A stretch of DNA of 64,000 nt. It comes from Pectobacterium carotovorum (GTDB lineage Bacteria; Pseudomonadota; Gammaproteobacteria; Enterobacterales; Enterobacteriaceae). Position 1 is the stretch's first letter. Each line of letters starts with the position of its first letter. Positions 29,736 through 40,222 of the stretch are shown in pieces. A program made the position numbers and the translations under genes. The notes beneath the pieces were generated by a model. It had not been told where the DNA came from and did no database searches. It worked only from the letters and a program-made list of their open reading frames with translations. Location of the stretch: contig CP066552.1 in NCBI GenBank assembly GCA_016415585.1, positions 744,001-808,000 on the forward strand, in the 5' to 3' direction.

Positions 29736-31025
29736 ATGAAACTGTACAACCTTAAAGATCATAACGAGCAGGTCAGTTTTGCTCAGGCTATCAAGCAAGG
29801 ACTGGGTAGCCAGCAAGGGCTGTTCTTCCCGCTGGAACTGCCGGAATTCGAGCGCACTGAAATCGATGCGCTGTTGGATCTGGATTTTGTGACCCGCAGC
29901 AGCCGCATTCTGTCCGCCTATATCGGCGATGAAATTGCGACCGAAACGGTGTTTGAGCGTGTGAAAGCGGCCTTTGCATTCCCGGCTCCGGTTGCGCCAG
30001 TGGCGGAAGATATCGCTGCGCTGGAGCTGTTCCACGGCCCGACGCTGGCCTTTAAAGACTTCGGCGGCCGCTTTATGGCGCAAATGCTGACGGAAGTGTC
30101 TGGCGACGAGAAAATTACCATTCTGACGGCGACCTCTGGCGACACTGGTGCCGCTGTGGCGCACGCCTTTTACGGTCTGGAAAATGTCCGCGTTGTGATT
30201 TTGTATCCGCAGGGCAAGATTAGTCCGTTGCAGGAAAAACTGTTCTGTACGCTGGGTGGCAACATTCACACCATCGCTATCGACAGCGATTTCGATGCCT
30301 GTCAGGCGTTGGTGAAAAAGGCGTTTGATGATGAAGAACTGAAAAAAGCAATCGGCCTGAACTCAGCAAACTCCATCAACATCAGCCGTTTGCTGGCGCA
30401 AATTTGCTACTACTTTGAAGCCGTTGCACAACTGCCGCAGGAAGCCCGTAACCAACTGGTGGTTTCTGTACCGAGCGGTAACTTTGGCGATCTGACCGCT
30501 GGCCTGTTGGCGAAATCGCTGGGTCTGCCAATTAAGCGCTTCATCGCGGCGACTAACGCCAATGACACGGTGCCGCGCTTCCTGAGCAATGGTAACTGGG
30601 AACCGCATAAAACGGTGGCAACCTTATCCAACGCGATGGACGTCAGCCAGCCGAACAACTGGCCGCGCGTGGAAGAGTTGTTCCGTCGTAAGAACTGGCA
30701 GTTGAAAACGCTGGGCTTTGGCGCGGTGAGCGATGAGACGACGAAAGAAACCATGCATGAGCTGGATGCGTTAGGCTATCTCTCAGAGCCGCATGCTGCG
30801 ATTGCTTACCGTCTGCTGCGCGATCAGTTGCAAGCGGGTGAATTCGGTCTGTTCCTGGGTACGGCGCACCCAGCGAAATTCAAGGAAAGCGTGGAAGACA
30901 TTCTGGGCAAAGAACTGGATCTGCCGGAAGCGCTGGCTGAGCGTGCCGATCTGGATCTGCTGTCGCACAACTTCCCAGATGATTTCGCGAAGCTGCGTGA
31001 GTTCCTGATGTCGCTACCGGAATAA
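29736..31025 (+). CDS. thrC: threonine synthase
   Basis: A 429-residue PLP enzyme that converts O-phosphohomoserine to threonine, last step of the operon. The PLP lysine lies in ELFHGPTLAFKDFGGRFMAQ (about residue 107), and phosphate-binding segments include TATSGDTGAAVAHAF and VVSVPSGNFGDLTAGLLAK. It starts 3 nt after thrB and has the usual N-terminal MKLYNLKDHNEQVSFAQA. One more residue than E. coli ThrC. A weak terminator-like stem follows. Confidence 0.98.
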   Translation: MKLYNLKDHNEQVSFAQAIKQGLGSQQGLFFPLELPEFERTEIDALLDLDFVTRSSRILSAYIGDEIATETVFERVKAAFAFPAPVAPVAEDIAALELFHGPTLAFKDFGGRFMAQMLTEVSGDEKITILTATSGDTGAAVAHAFYGLENVRVVILYPQGKISPLQEKLFCTLGGNIHTIAIDSDFDACQALVKKAFDDEELKKAIGLNSANSINISRLLAQICYYFEAVAQLPQEARNQLVVSVPSGNFGDLTAGLLAKSLGLPIKRFIAATNANDTVPRFLSNGNWEPHKTVATLSNAMDVSQPNNWPRVEELFRRKNWQLKTLGFGAVSDETTKETMHELDALGYLSEPHAAIAYRLLRDQLQAGEFGLFLGTAHPAKFKESVEDILGKELDLPEALAERADLDLLSHNFPDDFAKLREFLMSLPE

Positions 31026-31421
31026 GATTGCTGCAAGGATTTGCCTCTTAGTGACATGGTTTATGCGGACTAAGAGGTGGTTTCGTGCGCGATAATACCG
31101 TCATTTTCATGCTACTTTGTAGCACGCGCCCGACACGGGGCGGCTCACACGCCGCTCGCCCCGTGACCCCAGGCTTTCGGCGGGAAATTATGCCGCTGGC
31201 GCGGTGCCTTCGTCGGTATCAGGCTTAACGGACCGCTTGCGACACGTTCCCGACGTGGCGCAAGCTTTCGCCGCGTCCTGCGGCTCATCCGAAGCCTGCT
31301 ATCTCCTCAGCATACTTTTTTACGCCGGATAACGGCAAAATCCGCGATACCTTCCTGTAATTGTGTATAAAGGCTATCCTGATAGGGAAGCTGGGAGGCG
31401 GTTGTCATTCGTCAAAGTACA
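31026..31421. other. thrC-yaaA intergenic region with structured GC-rich block
   Basis: A stem CCTCTTAGT (31044-31052) / ACTAAGAGG (31069-31077) probably ends thrC. A GC-rich stretch (about 31119-31305) follows with successive inverted repeats: CACGGGGCG/CGCCCCGTG (31134-31142 with 31157-31165), GCTTGCG/CGCAAGC (about 31226-31256) and GCCGC/GCGGC (about 31264-31278). No coding frame is convincing. E. coli has yaaX here, which is absent. Confidence 0.5.
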
Positions 31422-32195
31422 TTACTGTTCGTGGCGCTTGAATACCAGCTCGTTAGCTGAAGAGTCCGCAGCCTCGAAAAAGTAACCTTCCAGATTAAAC
31501 GCTTTCAACTGTTCCGGCTGAGTCAGACGGTTTTGAATAATGAAACGACTCATCAGGCCGCGTGCTTTCTTGGCGTAGAAACTGATTACCTTAAATTTAC
31601 CGTTTTTCTCATCCAGGAAGACGGGTTTGATCAGACGGGCATTAAGCTTTTTCGGTTTAACGGCTTTGAAATATTCGTCCGATGCCAGATTAACCAGTAC
31701 ATCATCGCCTTGATCGTGCAGCGCCTGATTCAGCTTTTCAGTAATGGTGTCGCCCCAGAAACTGTAGAGATCTTTACCGGCTTTGTTTTCCAGCTTGGTG
31801 CCCATTTCCAGCCGATACGGCTGCATCAAATCCAGCGGGCGCAACACGCCATACAGGCCTGACAGCATACGCAGATGTTGCTGGGCGAAATCGAAGTCAT
31901 CCTCGCTGAAATCTTCTGCGGCCAATCCGGTATAAACGTCGCCCTTAAACGCCAGCAGCGCCTGACGCGCGTTCTCCGGCGTGAAATCCGGGTGCCAATC
32001 GCTAAAGCGGCCTGCGTTCAGGTCAGCCAGCTTATCGCTGATGCTCATCAAAGAAGCGATCTGTGCTGGCGTCAGTTTTTTACACACATCAATCAACTGG
32101 CTGGAATAGTCCAGAAGTTCCGGCTGGGTATAACGCGTCGTTGCCAAAGGACTGGTGTAGTCGAGCGTTTTTGCAGGTGAAATAGTAATAAGCAT
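31422..32195 (-). CDS. yaaA: peroxide-stress protein YaaA
   Basis: A 257-residue YaaA/DUF328 family protein that in E. coli limits free intracellular iron during hydrogen-peroxide stress and has a DNA-binding fold. It begins [31 protein letters not shown]. The middle motif [25 protein letters not shown] and the C-terminal [22 protein letters not shown] segment are typical. The start at 32195 matches E. coli; upstream codons add eleven unrelated residues. It is divergent from talB; yaaJ, between the two in E. coli, is absent. Confidence 0.94.
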   Translation of the reverse strand: MLITISPAKTLDYTSPLATTRYTQPELLDYSSQLIDVCKKLTPAQIASLMSISDKLADLNAGRFSDWHPDFTPENARQALLAFKGDVYTGLAAEDFSEDDFDFAQQHLRMLSGLYGVLRPLDLMQPYRLEMGTKLENKAGKDLYSFWGDTITEKLNQALHDQGDDVLVNLASDEYFKAVKPKKLNARLIKPVFLDEKNGKFKVISFYAKKARGLMSRFIIQNRLTQPEQLKAFNLEGYFFEAADSSANELVFKRHEQ

Positions 32196-32497
32196 GCGCC
32201 TGTCCTGTCGGTCTGATTTTTGATGCACCTACTATAGCAAGAACCTGATAAGAAAACGGCGATGGCTACAATAGCTTCATCTTTTAAGACGCTTCATTTT
32301 TTCGGCAGGATGATTTTAGTGTGGTAAGAGGCGGGGCTGTGTAGAGAGGATTAACAGCTGGCTTGCACGGGAAAGTGCGCGTGTTATTATCAGATTTCGG
32401 TGCAAAACAGACGGCCACCCGATTAGATAACCAGTCGATTCATATACGAGCTATTTTCATTCACGAGCACCACGTATAAACAACGAGACATGCCAAC
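32196..32497. promoter_or_regulatory. yaaA-talB divergent control region, talB promoter
   Basis: A candidate talB promoter has -35 TTGCAC (32363-32368), 16 bp and -10 TATTAT (32385-32390). Nothing else was recognised in the 302 nt. Confidence 0.5.
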
Positions 32498-33451
32498 ATG
32501 ACGGATAAACTGACTTCCCTACGCCAACTGACCACGGTTGTCGCTGATACCGGCGATATTGCGGCAATGAAACTGTACCAACCGCAGGATGCGACCACTA
32601 ACCCTTCACTGATTCTGAACGCTGCGCAAATTCCTGAATACCGCAAGCTTATCGACGAGGCTATTGCCTGGGCGCGTGAGCAGAGCAGCGATCGCAAACA
32701 GCAGGTCGTGGATGCCACGGATAAACTGGCGGTCAATATCGGTCTCGAAATTTTAAAATTGATCCCCGGCCGCATCTCCACAGAAGTGGATGCGCGCTTG
32801 TCTTATGACACCGAAGCCAGCGTGGCGAAGGCAAAACACCTGATCAAGCTTTACAACGACGCAGGCATCAGCAACGAGCGTATCCTGATTAAACTGGCTT
32901 CCACCTGGCAGGGCATCCGCGCGGCGGAGCAACTGGAAAAAGAAGGCATCAACTGTAACCTGACGCTGCTGTTCTCCTTTGCGCAGGCGCGTGCTTGTGC
33001 TGAAGCGGGCGTGTTCCTGATTTCACCGTTCGTTGGCCGTATTCTTGACTGGTACAAAGCCAATGGCGATAAGAAAGAATTTGCGCCGCATGAAGATCCG
33101 GGCGTGGTTTCCGTTAGCGAAATCTACGACTACTACAAAGAGCACGGCTATGAAACGGTCGTGATGGGCGCGAGCTTCCGTAACGTCGGTGAGATTCTGG
33201 AACTGGCTGGATGTGACCGCCTGACGATCGCACCCGCCCTGCTGAAAGAGCTGTCAGAAAGCGAAGGTGAAGTGGTTCGCAAGCTGTCTTACGTCGGTGA
33301 TGTGAAAGTTCGTCCGGCGAAAATGACGGAAGCTGAGTTCTACTGGCAACACAACCAGGATCCAATGGCGATTGATAAACTGGCCGACGGGATCCGTAAG
33401 TTTGCTATCGACCAGGAAAAACTGGAAAAGATGATCGCAGATTTACTGTAA
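32498..33451 (+). CDS. talB: transaldolase B
   Basis: A 317-residue enzyme that transfers dihydroxyacetone units between sedoheptulose 7-phosphate and glyceraldehyde 3-phosphate, partnering TktA. The N-terminal signature [18 protein letters not shown] is at about 31-48. The Schiff-base lysine is in [33 protein letters not shown] (about residue 132). Length matches E. coli TalB. A strong terminator follows. Confidence 0.97.
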   Translation: MTDKLTSLRQLTTVVADTGDIAAMKLYQPQDATTNPSLILNAAQIPEYRKLIDEAIAWAREQSSDRKQQVVDATDKLAVNIGLEILKLIPGRISTEVDARLSYDTEASVAKAKHLIKLYNDAGISNERILIKLASTWQGIRAAEQLEKEGINCNLTLLFSFAQARACAEAGVFLISPFVGRILDWYKANGDKKEFAPHEDPGVVSVSEIYDYYKEHGYETVVMGASFRNVGEILELAGCDRLTIAPALLKELSESEGEVVRKLSYVGDVKVRPAKMTEAEFYWQHNQDPMAIDKLADGIRKFAIDQEKLEKMIADLL

Positions 33452-33467
33452 CCATTCTGCTGATGAA

Positions 33468-33495
33468 AATAGCCGGGATGCCCGGCTATTTTTTT
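33468..33495 (+). terminator. talB terminator
   Basis: AATAGCCGGG (33468-33477), a three-base loop and CCCGGCTATT (33481-33490) run into five more T's. Confidence 0.92.
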
Positions 33496-33527
33496 GTCTG
33501 TAGTTTGGCGTTGTGGCAGGAATAGGC

Positions 33528-34616
33528 CTATTTTGCCGTCGCGTTACGGGTTTTCTTCGCGATATAAAGATTATCATCGGCACGCTTCATCACTTCGATT
33601 AAATCTTCTCCAGTGATATGGTATTCAACCAGCCCGATGCTGACCGTCAGCCTGATTTTGCCCGCGGCGGTTTCACAAGGCGTGTTGCTAACACGCTCTC
33701 TGGCTTTATCAACGATGGTATACGCATCATCTAATCCGGTATTCGGTAAAAGGATCGCGAATTCATCGCCGCCAATCCGGCCAAAAATATCTTCGCGGCG
33801 AAATGATTTTTTGAACGTGTCGGCAACAAATTTTAAAGCATCATCACCCACGCTGTGACCAAAACTATCATTCACCTGCTTAAAGTAGTCGATGTCGATC
33901 AGAATGACGCTCACGGGGCGCTTAGTCAGATTGGCGATACTGAAGGCCTTATTCGCGGCCAGAAAGAACGCGTCTCGCCGTAAATAGCCCGTGAGATCGT
34001 CATATCGTGCAATGATAGGCAATTCCACCAAATATTTTTTCGTCAGCAGTGACAGCAGGCTGCCTAAAACGGCACAAAGCAACACGATACTCAGGATGAC
34101 AATGGCAGAACCGAGTGAGGCCAGGGTTTCAAAAAATGAAGGCTGAGCGGTTTCTGAAGACGTTCTAATACGAATACCTAATAATTCATCTGTGGGGGAA
34201 AGTACGGGATAAATTACAGTAAGAGTACCTTTTCCTGCATATTCTCCAATTGATGGGAGTTTATTCTGGCAAATACGGATAACAGCCATATCATTAAATG
34301 TCAGGTCGGATGAAGATAATCGATTAATACATTCACTACGTACGTCACGCGTATTAAATACAAATGTTCTTGTTCGTGCCGTGACGTAGCTACCCGTTTT
34401 TCGGATGACATCACTCTCTGTCACCTCTCCTCCGATATTATAGGATTCATACGTCTTGATGGTGGTGTCCAGGTTCTGTCGCTCTACTTTCCACGCGCTT
34501 TTATTCGCTTCATGCATAAGAAAAATAGTAATGAAAAAGGAAATCAATCCGAACAGGAAGAAGGATGAGGTAGGGTGTGAGAATAATTTTAATATCTTAT
34601 ACTTAAGGTCGTTCAT
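33528..34616 (-). CDS. membrane-anchored diguanylate cyclase (GGDEF)
   Basis: A 362-residue predicted cyclic-di-GMP synthase. It has a membrane helix near residues 18-36, an extracytoplasmic sensor region of about 130 residues with no recognised family, and a second helix (about 172-196, IVILSIVLLCAVLGSLLSLL). The cytoplasmic GGDEF domain follows, with an intact active site in FGRIGGDEFAILLP. An RxxD inhibitory site (RRED) sits five residues upstream, so product feedback is expected. An AAGGAAG site precedes the start. This gene is not in the E. coli talB-mog interval, so it is accessory to the conserved block. The signal sensed is unknown. Confidence 0.9.
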   Translation of the reverse strand: MNDLKYKILKLFSHPTSSFFLFGLISFFITIFLMHEANKSAWKVERQNLDTTIKTYESYNIGGEVTESDVIRKTGSYVTARTRTFVFNTRDVRSECINRLSSSDLTFNDMAVIRICQNKLPSIGEYAGKGTLTVIYPVLSPTDELLGIRIRTSSETAQPSFFETLASLGSAIVILSIVLLCAVLGSLLSLLTKKYLVELPIIARYDDLTGYLRRDAFFLAANKAFSIANLTKRPVSVILIDIDYFKQVNDSFGHSVGDDALKFVADTFKKSFRREDIFGRIGGDEFAILLPNTGLDDAYTIVDKARERVSNTPCETAAGKIRLTVSIGLVEYHITGEDLIEVMKRADDNLYIAKKTRNATAK

Positions 34617-34982
34617 AGTTACTTCCTTGGTATAGCTTTTTTACTTATAGTTGGTGGTAAAGAAGTGATTTAAGTTTATCATATTATCGGATTTTAGGTG
34701 GGGTTCTGTAGTGGCCAGCCCTACTCTTTTTCCCTCCTGATTTTATTTTATAAAACGTCTTTCTCTGGATGCCTGTTTTACCCTTTCTATTGTTTTGTTA
34801 TTTTCATCGCATAGGTATTGCCGACATTTTTTGAGACGGCATTTAATAATTGTTATCAAATAAAATATTGCTTGCCGTATAAAATAGCCGATGTGATATG
34901 AATTTTATCGTAGGAAGCGATTCTTCGCTGACAACATTTAATATCCTGATAAAATTGGTGTTTTGTTTAAAATGAGGTGCTT
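34617..34982. other. diguanylate cyclase-mog divergent intergenic region
   Basis: An AT-rich 366-nt spacer that should hold both divergent promoters. No operator, RNA or small gene was identified with confidence. Confidence 0.4.
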
Positions 34983-35570
34983 ATGAATGTATTGCGTATT
35001 GGTTTAGTCTCCGTATCTGATCGCGCTTCCGGCGGGGTCTATCAGGATAAAGGCATCCCAGAACTGGAATCCTGGCTCCGCAGCGCCCTGACCACGCCTT
35101 TTGAAGTGGAAACCCGGCTGGTGCCGGATGAACAGCCAATGATTGAACAAACGCTGTGTGAGCTGGTGGATGAGCGTGGCTGTCATCTAGTGCTGACAAC
35201 TGGGGGAACGGGGCCAGCTCGTCGTGATGTCACGCCGGATGCCACGATGGCCATTGCCGATCGCGAAATGCCGGGGTTTGGTGAGCAAATGCGGCAGATC
35301 AGCCTGCGCTTCGTTCCTACCGCGATCCTCTCCCGTCAGGTGGGCGTGCTGCGTAAACAGGCGCTGATTCTTAATCTGCCGGGACAACCCAAGTCGATTA
35401 AGGAAACGCTGGAAGGCTTAAAAGATGCCGATGGCAAGGTGGTTGTGGCCGGTATTTTTGCCAGCGTACCGTATTGTATCCAGCTGCTGGAAGGCCCTTA
35501 CATTGAAACCAATGCGGATGTAGTAGCAGCTTTTCGCCCTAAAAATGCCGTGCGCGAAATAAAAGACTGA
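34983..35570 (+). CDS. mog: molybdopterin adenylyltransferase
   Basis: A 195-residue MogA-type enzyme that adenylates molybdopterin before molybdenum insertion. Substrate-binding segments are LVLTTGGTGPARRDVTPDAT (about 71-90) and ALILNLPGQPKSIKETLEGL (about 130-149). The start at 34983 has a GAGG five nt upstream and gives exactly the E. coli length; the in-frame ATG at 34977 is less likely. In E. coli mog lies directly after talB and before satP; here a diguanylate cyclase and a transporter are inserted on either side. Confidence 0.95.
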   Translation: MNVLRIGLVSVSDRASGGVYQDKGIPELESWLRSALTTPFEVETRLVPDEQPMIEQTLCELVDERGCHLVLTTGGTGPARRDVTPDATMAIADREMPGFGEQMRQISLRFVPTAILSRQVGVLRKQALILNLPGQPKSIKETLEGLKDADGKVVVAGIFASVPYCIQLLEGPYIETNADVVAAFRPKNAVREIKD

Positions 35571-35697
35571 AGTTAGCCGATTTGAAACATAAGATTCAGC
35601 TTTGCTGGTGTATAAAAATTTTGCCGCTATAGTAATTTCTACTTTACATACTGCGGTGACGTTCTTCTTTTCTCACTCTGGCAATGCACGGTAACTT

Positions 35698-37035
35698 ATG
35701 ACTCAGGATCAACACGCCCATCCTCGCCGGTTGAACCGGCAGGACTACAAAACGCTGTCTCTGGCTGCGCTGGGTGGCGCGTTAGAGTTTTACGATTTTA
35801 TTATTTTCGTCTTCTTTGCTGCCGTGATTGGCGATCTCTTCTTCCCACCAGATATTCCTGAATGGCTACGGCAGGTTCAGACGTTCGGTATTTTCGCCGC
35901 AGGCTATCTGGCTCGCCCGCTTGGGGGCATCATCATGGCCCACTTTGGCGACAAGAGCGGACGTAAGAAAATGTTCAGCCTGAGCATATTACTGATGGCG
36001 CTACCGACGCTGGCAATGGGCTTGCTGCCGACCTATGAAGCCATTGGTATTGCGGCACCGCTTTTACTGCTGTTAATGCGCGTGCTGCAAGGGGCGGCAA
36101 TTGGTGGCGAAGTCCCCGGCGCATGGGTCTTCGTTGCGGAGCATGTGCCTCGCGCCCGTATTGGGTTTGCCTGCGGGACGCTGACTGCCGGCTTGACGAT
36201 GGGGATTTTGCTAGGCTCGCTGATCGCAACGTTGCTGAACACGGTGCTGACGCCAGAGCAGATGTCTGGTGGCGGCTGGCGTCTGCCGTTCTTCATTGGT
36301 GGGGTATTCGGCCTTATCGCCATGTATCTGCGCCGCTGGTTGCAGGAAACCCCCATCTTTATGGAAATGCGTGAGCAGAAAAAGCTGGCAGAAGAGCTGC
36401 CGCTGAAATCTGTCGTCTTAAATCATAAACGTGCGGTTATGGTTTCAATGCTGCTGACCTGGCTGCTGTCTGCGTGCATCGTCGTCGTTATTCTGATGGC
36501 TCCGACCTACCTGCAAAAAGTCCACGGTATTCCTGCTGCGCTGGCATTGCAGGCGAACTGTCTGGCAACGATTGCGCTGATGGTGGGTTGCGTCGGCGCG
36601 GGGCTATTGGTTGACCGCTTCGGTGCCAGCAAGCTGTTTATTGTGGGTAGCCTGTCGCTGGCCGCATGCAGCTGGTTCTTTTATAGCTCGGCAGCAAGCA
36701 GTACGACGTTGCTCTTTGTCAGCTATGCGATTGTCGGGCTCAGCGTGGGTGTGGTGGGCGGTGTGCCTTATGTCATGGTGCGAGCGTTTCCGGCTGCGGT
36801 GCGGTTCTCAGGGATTTCTTTTTCCTACAACGTTTCCTATGCCATTTTCGGTGGCCTGACGCCTGTCTTCGTGACGCTGATTATGAAGGCGACGCCGATG
36901 GCACCAGCCTTCTATGTCCTGACGCTGGCTGCTGTGGGATTGCTGTTGGGGGTTTATTTACAGCGCGATCTGGATGCTGACTCGCAGGTTTCGGCCGATA
37001 GCGAGGCGCGCGATCGTTCGCCCGTCGAAGTTTAA
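35698..37035 (+). CDS. MHS-family major facilitator transporter
   Basis: A 445-residue inner-membrane symporter of the metabolite:H+ symporter branch (ProP/KgtP/ShiA-like). It has about 12 membrane segments, the first in LGGALEFYDFIIFVFFAAVIGDLFF. The loop 2-3 motif GGIIMAHFGDKSGRKKMFSLSI and the GGEVPGAWVFVAEHVP segment before helix 5 are family marks. The substrate (dicarboxylate, betaine or similar) cannot be told from sequence. It is absent from the E. coli mog-satP interval. Convergent with satP across a shared stem-loop. Confidence 0.85.
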   Translation: MTQDQHAHPRRLNRQDYKTLSLAALGGALEFYDFIIFVFFAAVIGDLFFPPDIPEWLRQVQTFGIFAAGYLARPLGGIIMAHFGDKSGRKKMFSLSILLMALPTLAMGLLPTYEAIGIAAPLLLLLMRVLQGAAIGGEVPGAWVFVAEHVPRARIGFACGTLTAGLTMGILLGSLIATLLNTVLTPEQMSGGGWRLPFFIGGVFGLIAMYLRRWLQETPIFMEMREQKKLAEELPLKSVVLNHKRAVMVSMLLTWLLSACIVVVILMAPTYLQKVHGIPAALALQANCLATIALMVGCVGAGLLVDRFGASKLFIVGSLSLAACSWFFYSSAASSTTLLFVSYAIVGLSVGVVGGVPYVMVRAFPAAVRFSGISFSYNVSYAIFGGLTPVFVTLIMKATPMAPAFYVLTLAAVGLLLGVYLQRDLDADSQVSADSEARDRSPVEV

Positions 37036-37073
37036 GCACGCTTTTCTCAAAAAATAGCGCGTCATCAAAAACA

Positions 37074-37115
37074 AACGAGCCCTGTCAATCTGACAGGGCT
37101 CGTTAGCATGTAAAA
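37074..37115. terminator. convergent terminator MHS transporter/satP
   Basis: A 14-bp perfect stem (37074-37087 with 37091-37104) with a three-base loop. Read leftward it is followed by a T-rich run, so it most clearly terminates satP. Confidence 0.85.
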
Positions 37116-37148
37116 CAGGATTGGTCGGTACGGGTATGGCGTCAGAAC

Positions 37149-37724
37149 TTAGTGAGATGCGCCACATGAACCAATTGGCAGTACGGTGCGGCCAAACTTC
37201 TCGTTCAGCACTTCAGCCATTGCCAGATAAATCGCGCTAGCGCCACAGATGATGCCTTCGTAACCCGCGAAGGTCAGCAGAGCGTGGTTGCCGGTAAAGT
37301 TACCCACAGCCAGCAGAGCAAACAGCACGGTCAGGCTGCCGAAGACAAATTGCAAGGCGCGGTTGGTACCGAAGGTGCCGAAGAACATAAACAGTGTGAA
37401 GATGCCCCACAGACCAAGGAATACGCCAAGGAACTGGGCATCGCTGGCTTCTGCCAGGCCCATTTTCGGCAGCATGAGAATGGCAACCAGCGTCAGCCAG
37501 AAAGCGCCATAAGACGTAAACGCGGTCACGCCAAACGTATTCCCTTTTTTATATTCCAGCAGGCCAGCGAGGATCTGGGCAATACCGCCGTAGAAAATAC
37601 CCATGCTGAGAATGATGGAAGAAAGTGGGAAAAAGCCTGCGTTGTGCAGGTTCAACAGAATAGTGGTCATCCCGAAGCCCATCAGTCCTAATGGACCAGG
37701 ATTTGCCAACGTGTTCGTGCTCAT
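37149..37724 (-). CDS. satP: succinate-acetate/proton symporter
   Basis: A 191-residue AceTr (GPR1/FUN34/YaaH) family channel-like transporter with six membrane segments. The signature LANPGPLGLMGFGMTTILLNLHNAG is at the N-terminus and FGRTVLPIG at the C-terminus; GGIAQILAGLLEYKKGNTFGVTAFTSYGAFWL is also conserved. The start at 37724 has AGAGGA upstream and matches E. coli; the longer upstream reading is not supported. It lies divergent from dnaK as in E. coli. Confidence 0.95.
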   Translation of the reverse strand: MSTNTLANPGPLGLMGFGMTTILLNLHNAGFFPLSSIILSMGIFYGGIAQILAGLLEYKKGNTFGVTAFTSYGAFWLTLVAILMLPKMGLAEASDAQFLGVFLGLWGIFTLFMFFGTFGTNRALQFVFGSLTVLFALLAVGNFTGNHALLTFAGYEGIICGASAIYLAMAEVLNEKFGRTVLPIGSCGASH

Positions 37725-37972
37725 AAATCCTCTGCAATAACAGATTATTAATAGTCCCTTCGCGTCGGACGCGGCATTAAGGTTAGCGAATGCGCCAATC
37801 ACGTTGGGATAGGTGTCGTTTAGGTGTTATTGCCCGCCATTGTGTAGGGAAATGTTCCCATTTTTGCGGCGAGCGCGGCATCATATCGGGCGTTGGGAAT
37901 GGACACAACATGGAGAAGGCAGAATAGTTTGATCGTACGAGGGATAAAGGTCATTTTTTTTCATCTTCCCCC

Positions 37973-37998
37973 CTTGATGATAGAAATGTTGGCCCCAT
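37973..37998 (+). promoter_or_regulatory. sigma-32 heat-shock promoter of dnaK
   Basis: CTTGATG (37973-37979), a 13-bp gap and CCCCAT (37993-37998) follow the heat-shock promoter pattern and closely resemble E. coli dnaK P1. It gives a leader of roughly 200 nt. The rest of the 482-nt satP-dnaK gap holds no gene. Confidence 0.88.
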
Positions 37999-38206
37999 CT
38001 TATTTTCAACCGAAACAGTTTGACCTGCCGCAAAGGCGAGTGTCGGGTCGTTACATCGGTGGTTAGCATGAAGATCAAACGTGTGCTGCTGATGAAAACG
38101 AGGGGGTGTCGTTGGAAAACGAGAAATTTTGTTGAAAAACGACATTTTGCCCGCACAGTAGGTTTAACCACCATACCGAATATGACTTTTTAGTGGAGAT
38201 GTTTAG

Positions 38207-40114
38207 ATGGGTAAGATTATTGGTATCGACCTGGGTACAACCAACTCTTGTGTCGCGATTATTGACGGTACTCAGGTAAAAGTACTGGAAAATAGCGAAG
38301 GCGATCGCACCACGCCTTCAATCATTGCTTATACGCAAGATGGTGAAACTCTGGTTGGCCAACCGGCTAAACGTCAGGCAGTGACCAACCCGAAAAATAC
38401 ACTGTTTGCTATCAAGCGTCTGATTGGTCGTCGTTTCAAAGACGAAGAAGTTCAGCGCGATGCCAACATCATGCCGTACAAAATTATTGCGGCGGATAAT
38501 GGCGATGCATGGCTGGAAGTGAAAGATCAGAAAATGGCTCCGCCGCAGATTTCAGCTGAAGTGCTGAAAAAGATGAAGAAAACAGCGGAAGACTATCTGG
38601 GAGAGACCATCTCCGAAGCGGTTATCACCGTTCCAGCTTACTTCAACGATGCGCAGCGTCAGGCAACCAAAGATGCTGGTCGTATCGCGGGTCTGGAAGT
38701 CAAACGAATCATCAACGAACCAACAGCGGCAGCACTGGCATACGGTCTGGATAAAGAAGTTGGCAACCGCACTATCGCGGTTTACGACCTAGGTGGTGGT
38801 ACGTTCGATATTTCCATCATCGAAATCGATGAAGTTGATGGCGAAAAAACCTTTGAAGTACTGGCGACCAACGGTGACACCCATCTGGGTGGTGAAGACT
38901 TCGATAGCCGTATGATCAACTATCTGGTTGACGAATTTAAGAAAGAGCAAGGTTTCGACCTGCGCAACGATCCGCTGGCAATGCAGCGTCTGAAAGAAGC
39001 AGCAGAAAAAGCCAAGATCGAGCTGTCTTCCGCACAGCAGACCGACGTTAACCTGCCATACATCACGGCGGATGCGACCGGTCCTAAGCACCTGAACATC
39101 AAAGTGACCCGTGCGAAACTGGAATCACTGGTAGAAGAGCTGGTTAATCGTTCTCTGGAGCCGCTGAAAGTGGCATTGCAGGATGCTGGCCTGTCCGTTT
39201 CTGAAATTCAGGACGTGATTCTGGTTGGTGGTCAGACGCGTATGCCTCTGGTGCAGAAGAAAGTCGCTGACTTCTTCGGTAAAGAGCCACGTAAAGACGT
39301 GAACCCAGACGAAGCGGTTGCCATCGGTGCTGCGGTTCAGGGCGGTGTCTTGTCTGGTGATGTGAAAGACGTTCTGCTGCTGGACGTAAGCCCGCTGTCT
39401 CTGGGTATCGAAACCATGGGCGGCGTGATGACGGCGCTGATCGCTAAAAACACCACGATCCCGACGAAACACAGCCAAGTGTTCTCAACGGCGGAAGACA
39501 ACCAGTCTGCGGTAACGATCCATGTTCTGCAGGGTGAGCGTAAGCGTGCGCATGACAACAAATCTCTGGGTCAGTTTAACCTGGATGGTATTCAGGCTGC
39601 GCCGCGCGGTATGCCACAGATCGAAGTTACCTTCGACATCGACGCCGACGGTATCCTGCACGTTTCTGCAAAAGACAAAAACAGCGGTCGCGAGCAGAAA
39701 ATCACCATCAAGGCATCTTCTGGTCTGAACGAAGAAGAAATTCAGAAAATGGTACGCGACGCAGAAGCGAACGCAGAATCTGACCGTAAGTTTGAAGAGC
39801 TGGTTCAGGCTCGTAACCAGGGCGATCACCTGCTGCACAGCACGCGTAAGCAGCTGGAAGAAGTGGGCGACAAACTGGCCGCTGATGATAAAACTGCCAT
39901 TGACGACGCACTGAAAGCGCTGGAAAGCGCGCTGAAAGGTGAAGACAAAGCAGAAATCGAAGCGAAGATTCAGGCGCTGGTTCAGGTTTCTGGCAAGCTG
40001 CTGGAAGCGTCTCAGCCACAGCCAGGTGCTGAAGGTGGCGCTGATGATGCCTCTGCTCGTCGCGACGACGATGTCGTTGATGCTGAATTTGAAGAAGTAA
40101 AAGATAAAAAGTAA
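38207..40114 (+). CDS. dnaK: Hsp70 chaperone DnaK
   Basis: A 635-residue ATP-dependent chaperone. The nucleotide-binding domain (1 to about 383) has [28 protein letters not shown] and [16 protein letters not shown]. The linker [18 protein letters not shown] leads to the substrate-binding domain. An alpha lid follows, and the C-terminal tail ends [14 protein letters not shown], which ties client affinity in E. coli. It lies behind a sigma-32 promoter, followed by dnaJ after 108 nt. Confidence 0.99.
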   Translation: MGKIIGIDLGTTNSCVAIIDGTQVKVLENSEGDRTTPSIIAYTQDGETLVGQPAKRQAVTNPKNTLFAIKRLIGRRFKDEEVQRDANIMPYKIIAADNGDAWLEVKDQKMAPPQISAEVLKKMKKTAEDYLGETISEAVITVPAYFNDAQRQATKDAGRIAGLEVKRIINEPTAAALAYGLDKEVGNRTIAVYDLGGGTFDISIIEIDEVDGEKTFEVLATNGDTHLGGEDFDSRMINYLVDEFKKEQGFDLRNDPLAMQRLKEAAEKAKIELSSAQQTDVNLPYITADATGPKHLNIKVTRAKLESLVEELVNRSLEPLKVALQDAGLSVSEIQDVILVGGQTRMPLVQKKVADFFGKEPRKDVNPDEAVAIGAAVQGGVLSGDVKDVLLLDVSPLSLGIETMGGVMTALIAKNTTIPTKHSQVFSTAEDNQSAVTIHVLQGERKRAHDNKSLGQFNLDGIQAAPRGMPQIEVTFDIDADGILHVSAKDKNSGREQKITIKASSGLNEEEIQKMVRDAEANAESDRKFEELVQARNQGDHLLHSTRKQLEEVGDKLAADDKTAIDDALKALESALKGEDKAEIEAKIQALVQVSGKLLEASQPQPGAEGGADDASARRDDDVVDAEFEEVKDKK

Positions 40115-40222
40115 TCGCCCTTGAGCGGGCGCAGTAGCAGCCACAAGGCTATTGCTGGCAATCAGCACGGGCGTCGAGGAAACTCTGCGCCCGTGCATGC
40201 ATGTTGAGGGGCAGGAAAATAA
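40115..40222 (+). ncRNA. dnaK-dnaJ spacer, possible tpke11-like RNA
   Basis: The 108-nt spacer holds a nine-pair stem GCACGGGCG (about 40166-40174) / CGCCCGTGC (about 40189-40197). E. coli encodes the small RNA tpke11 in the equivalent spacer. Identity with it is inference from position and structure only; it may simply be a processing hairpin. Confidence 0.3.
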
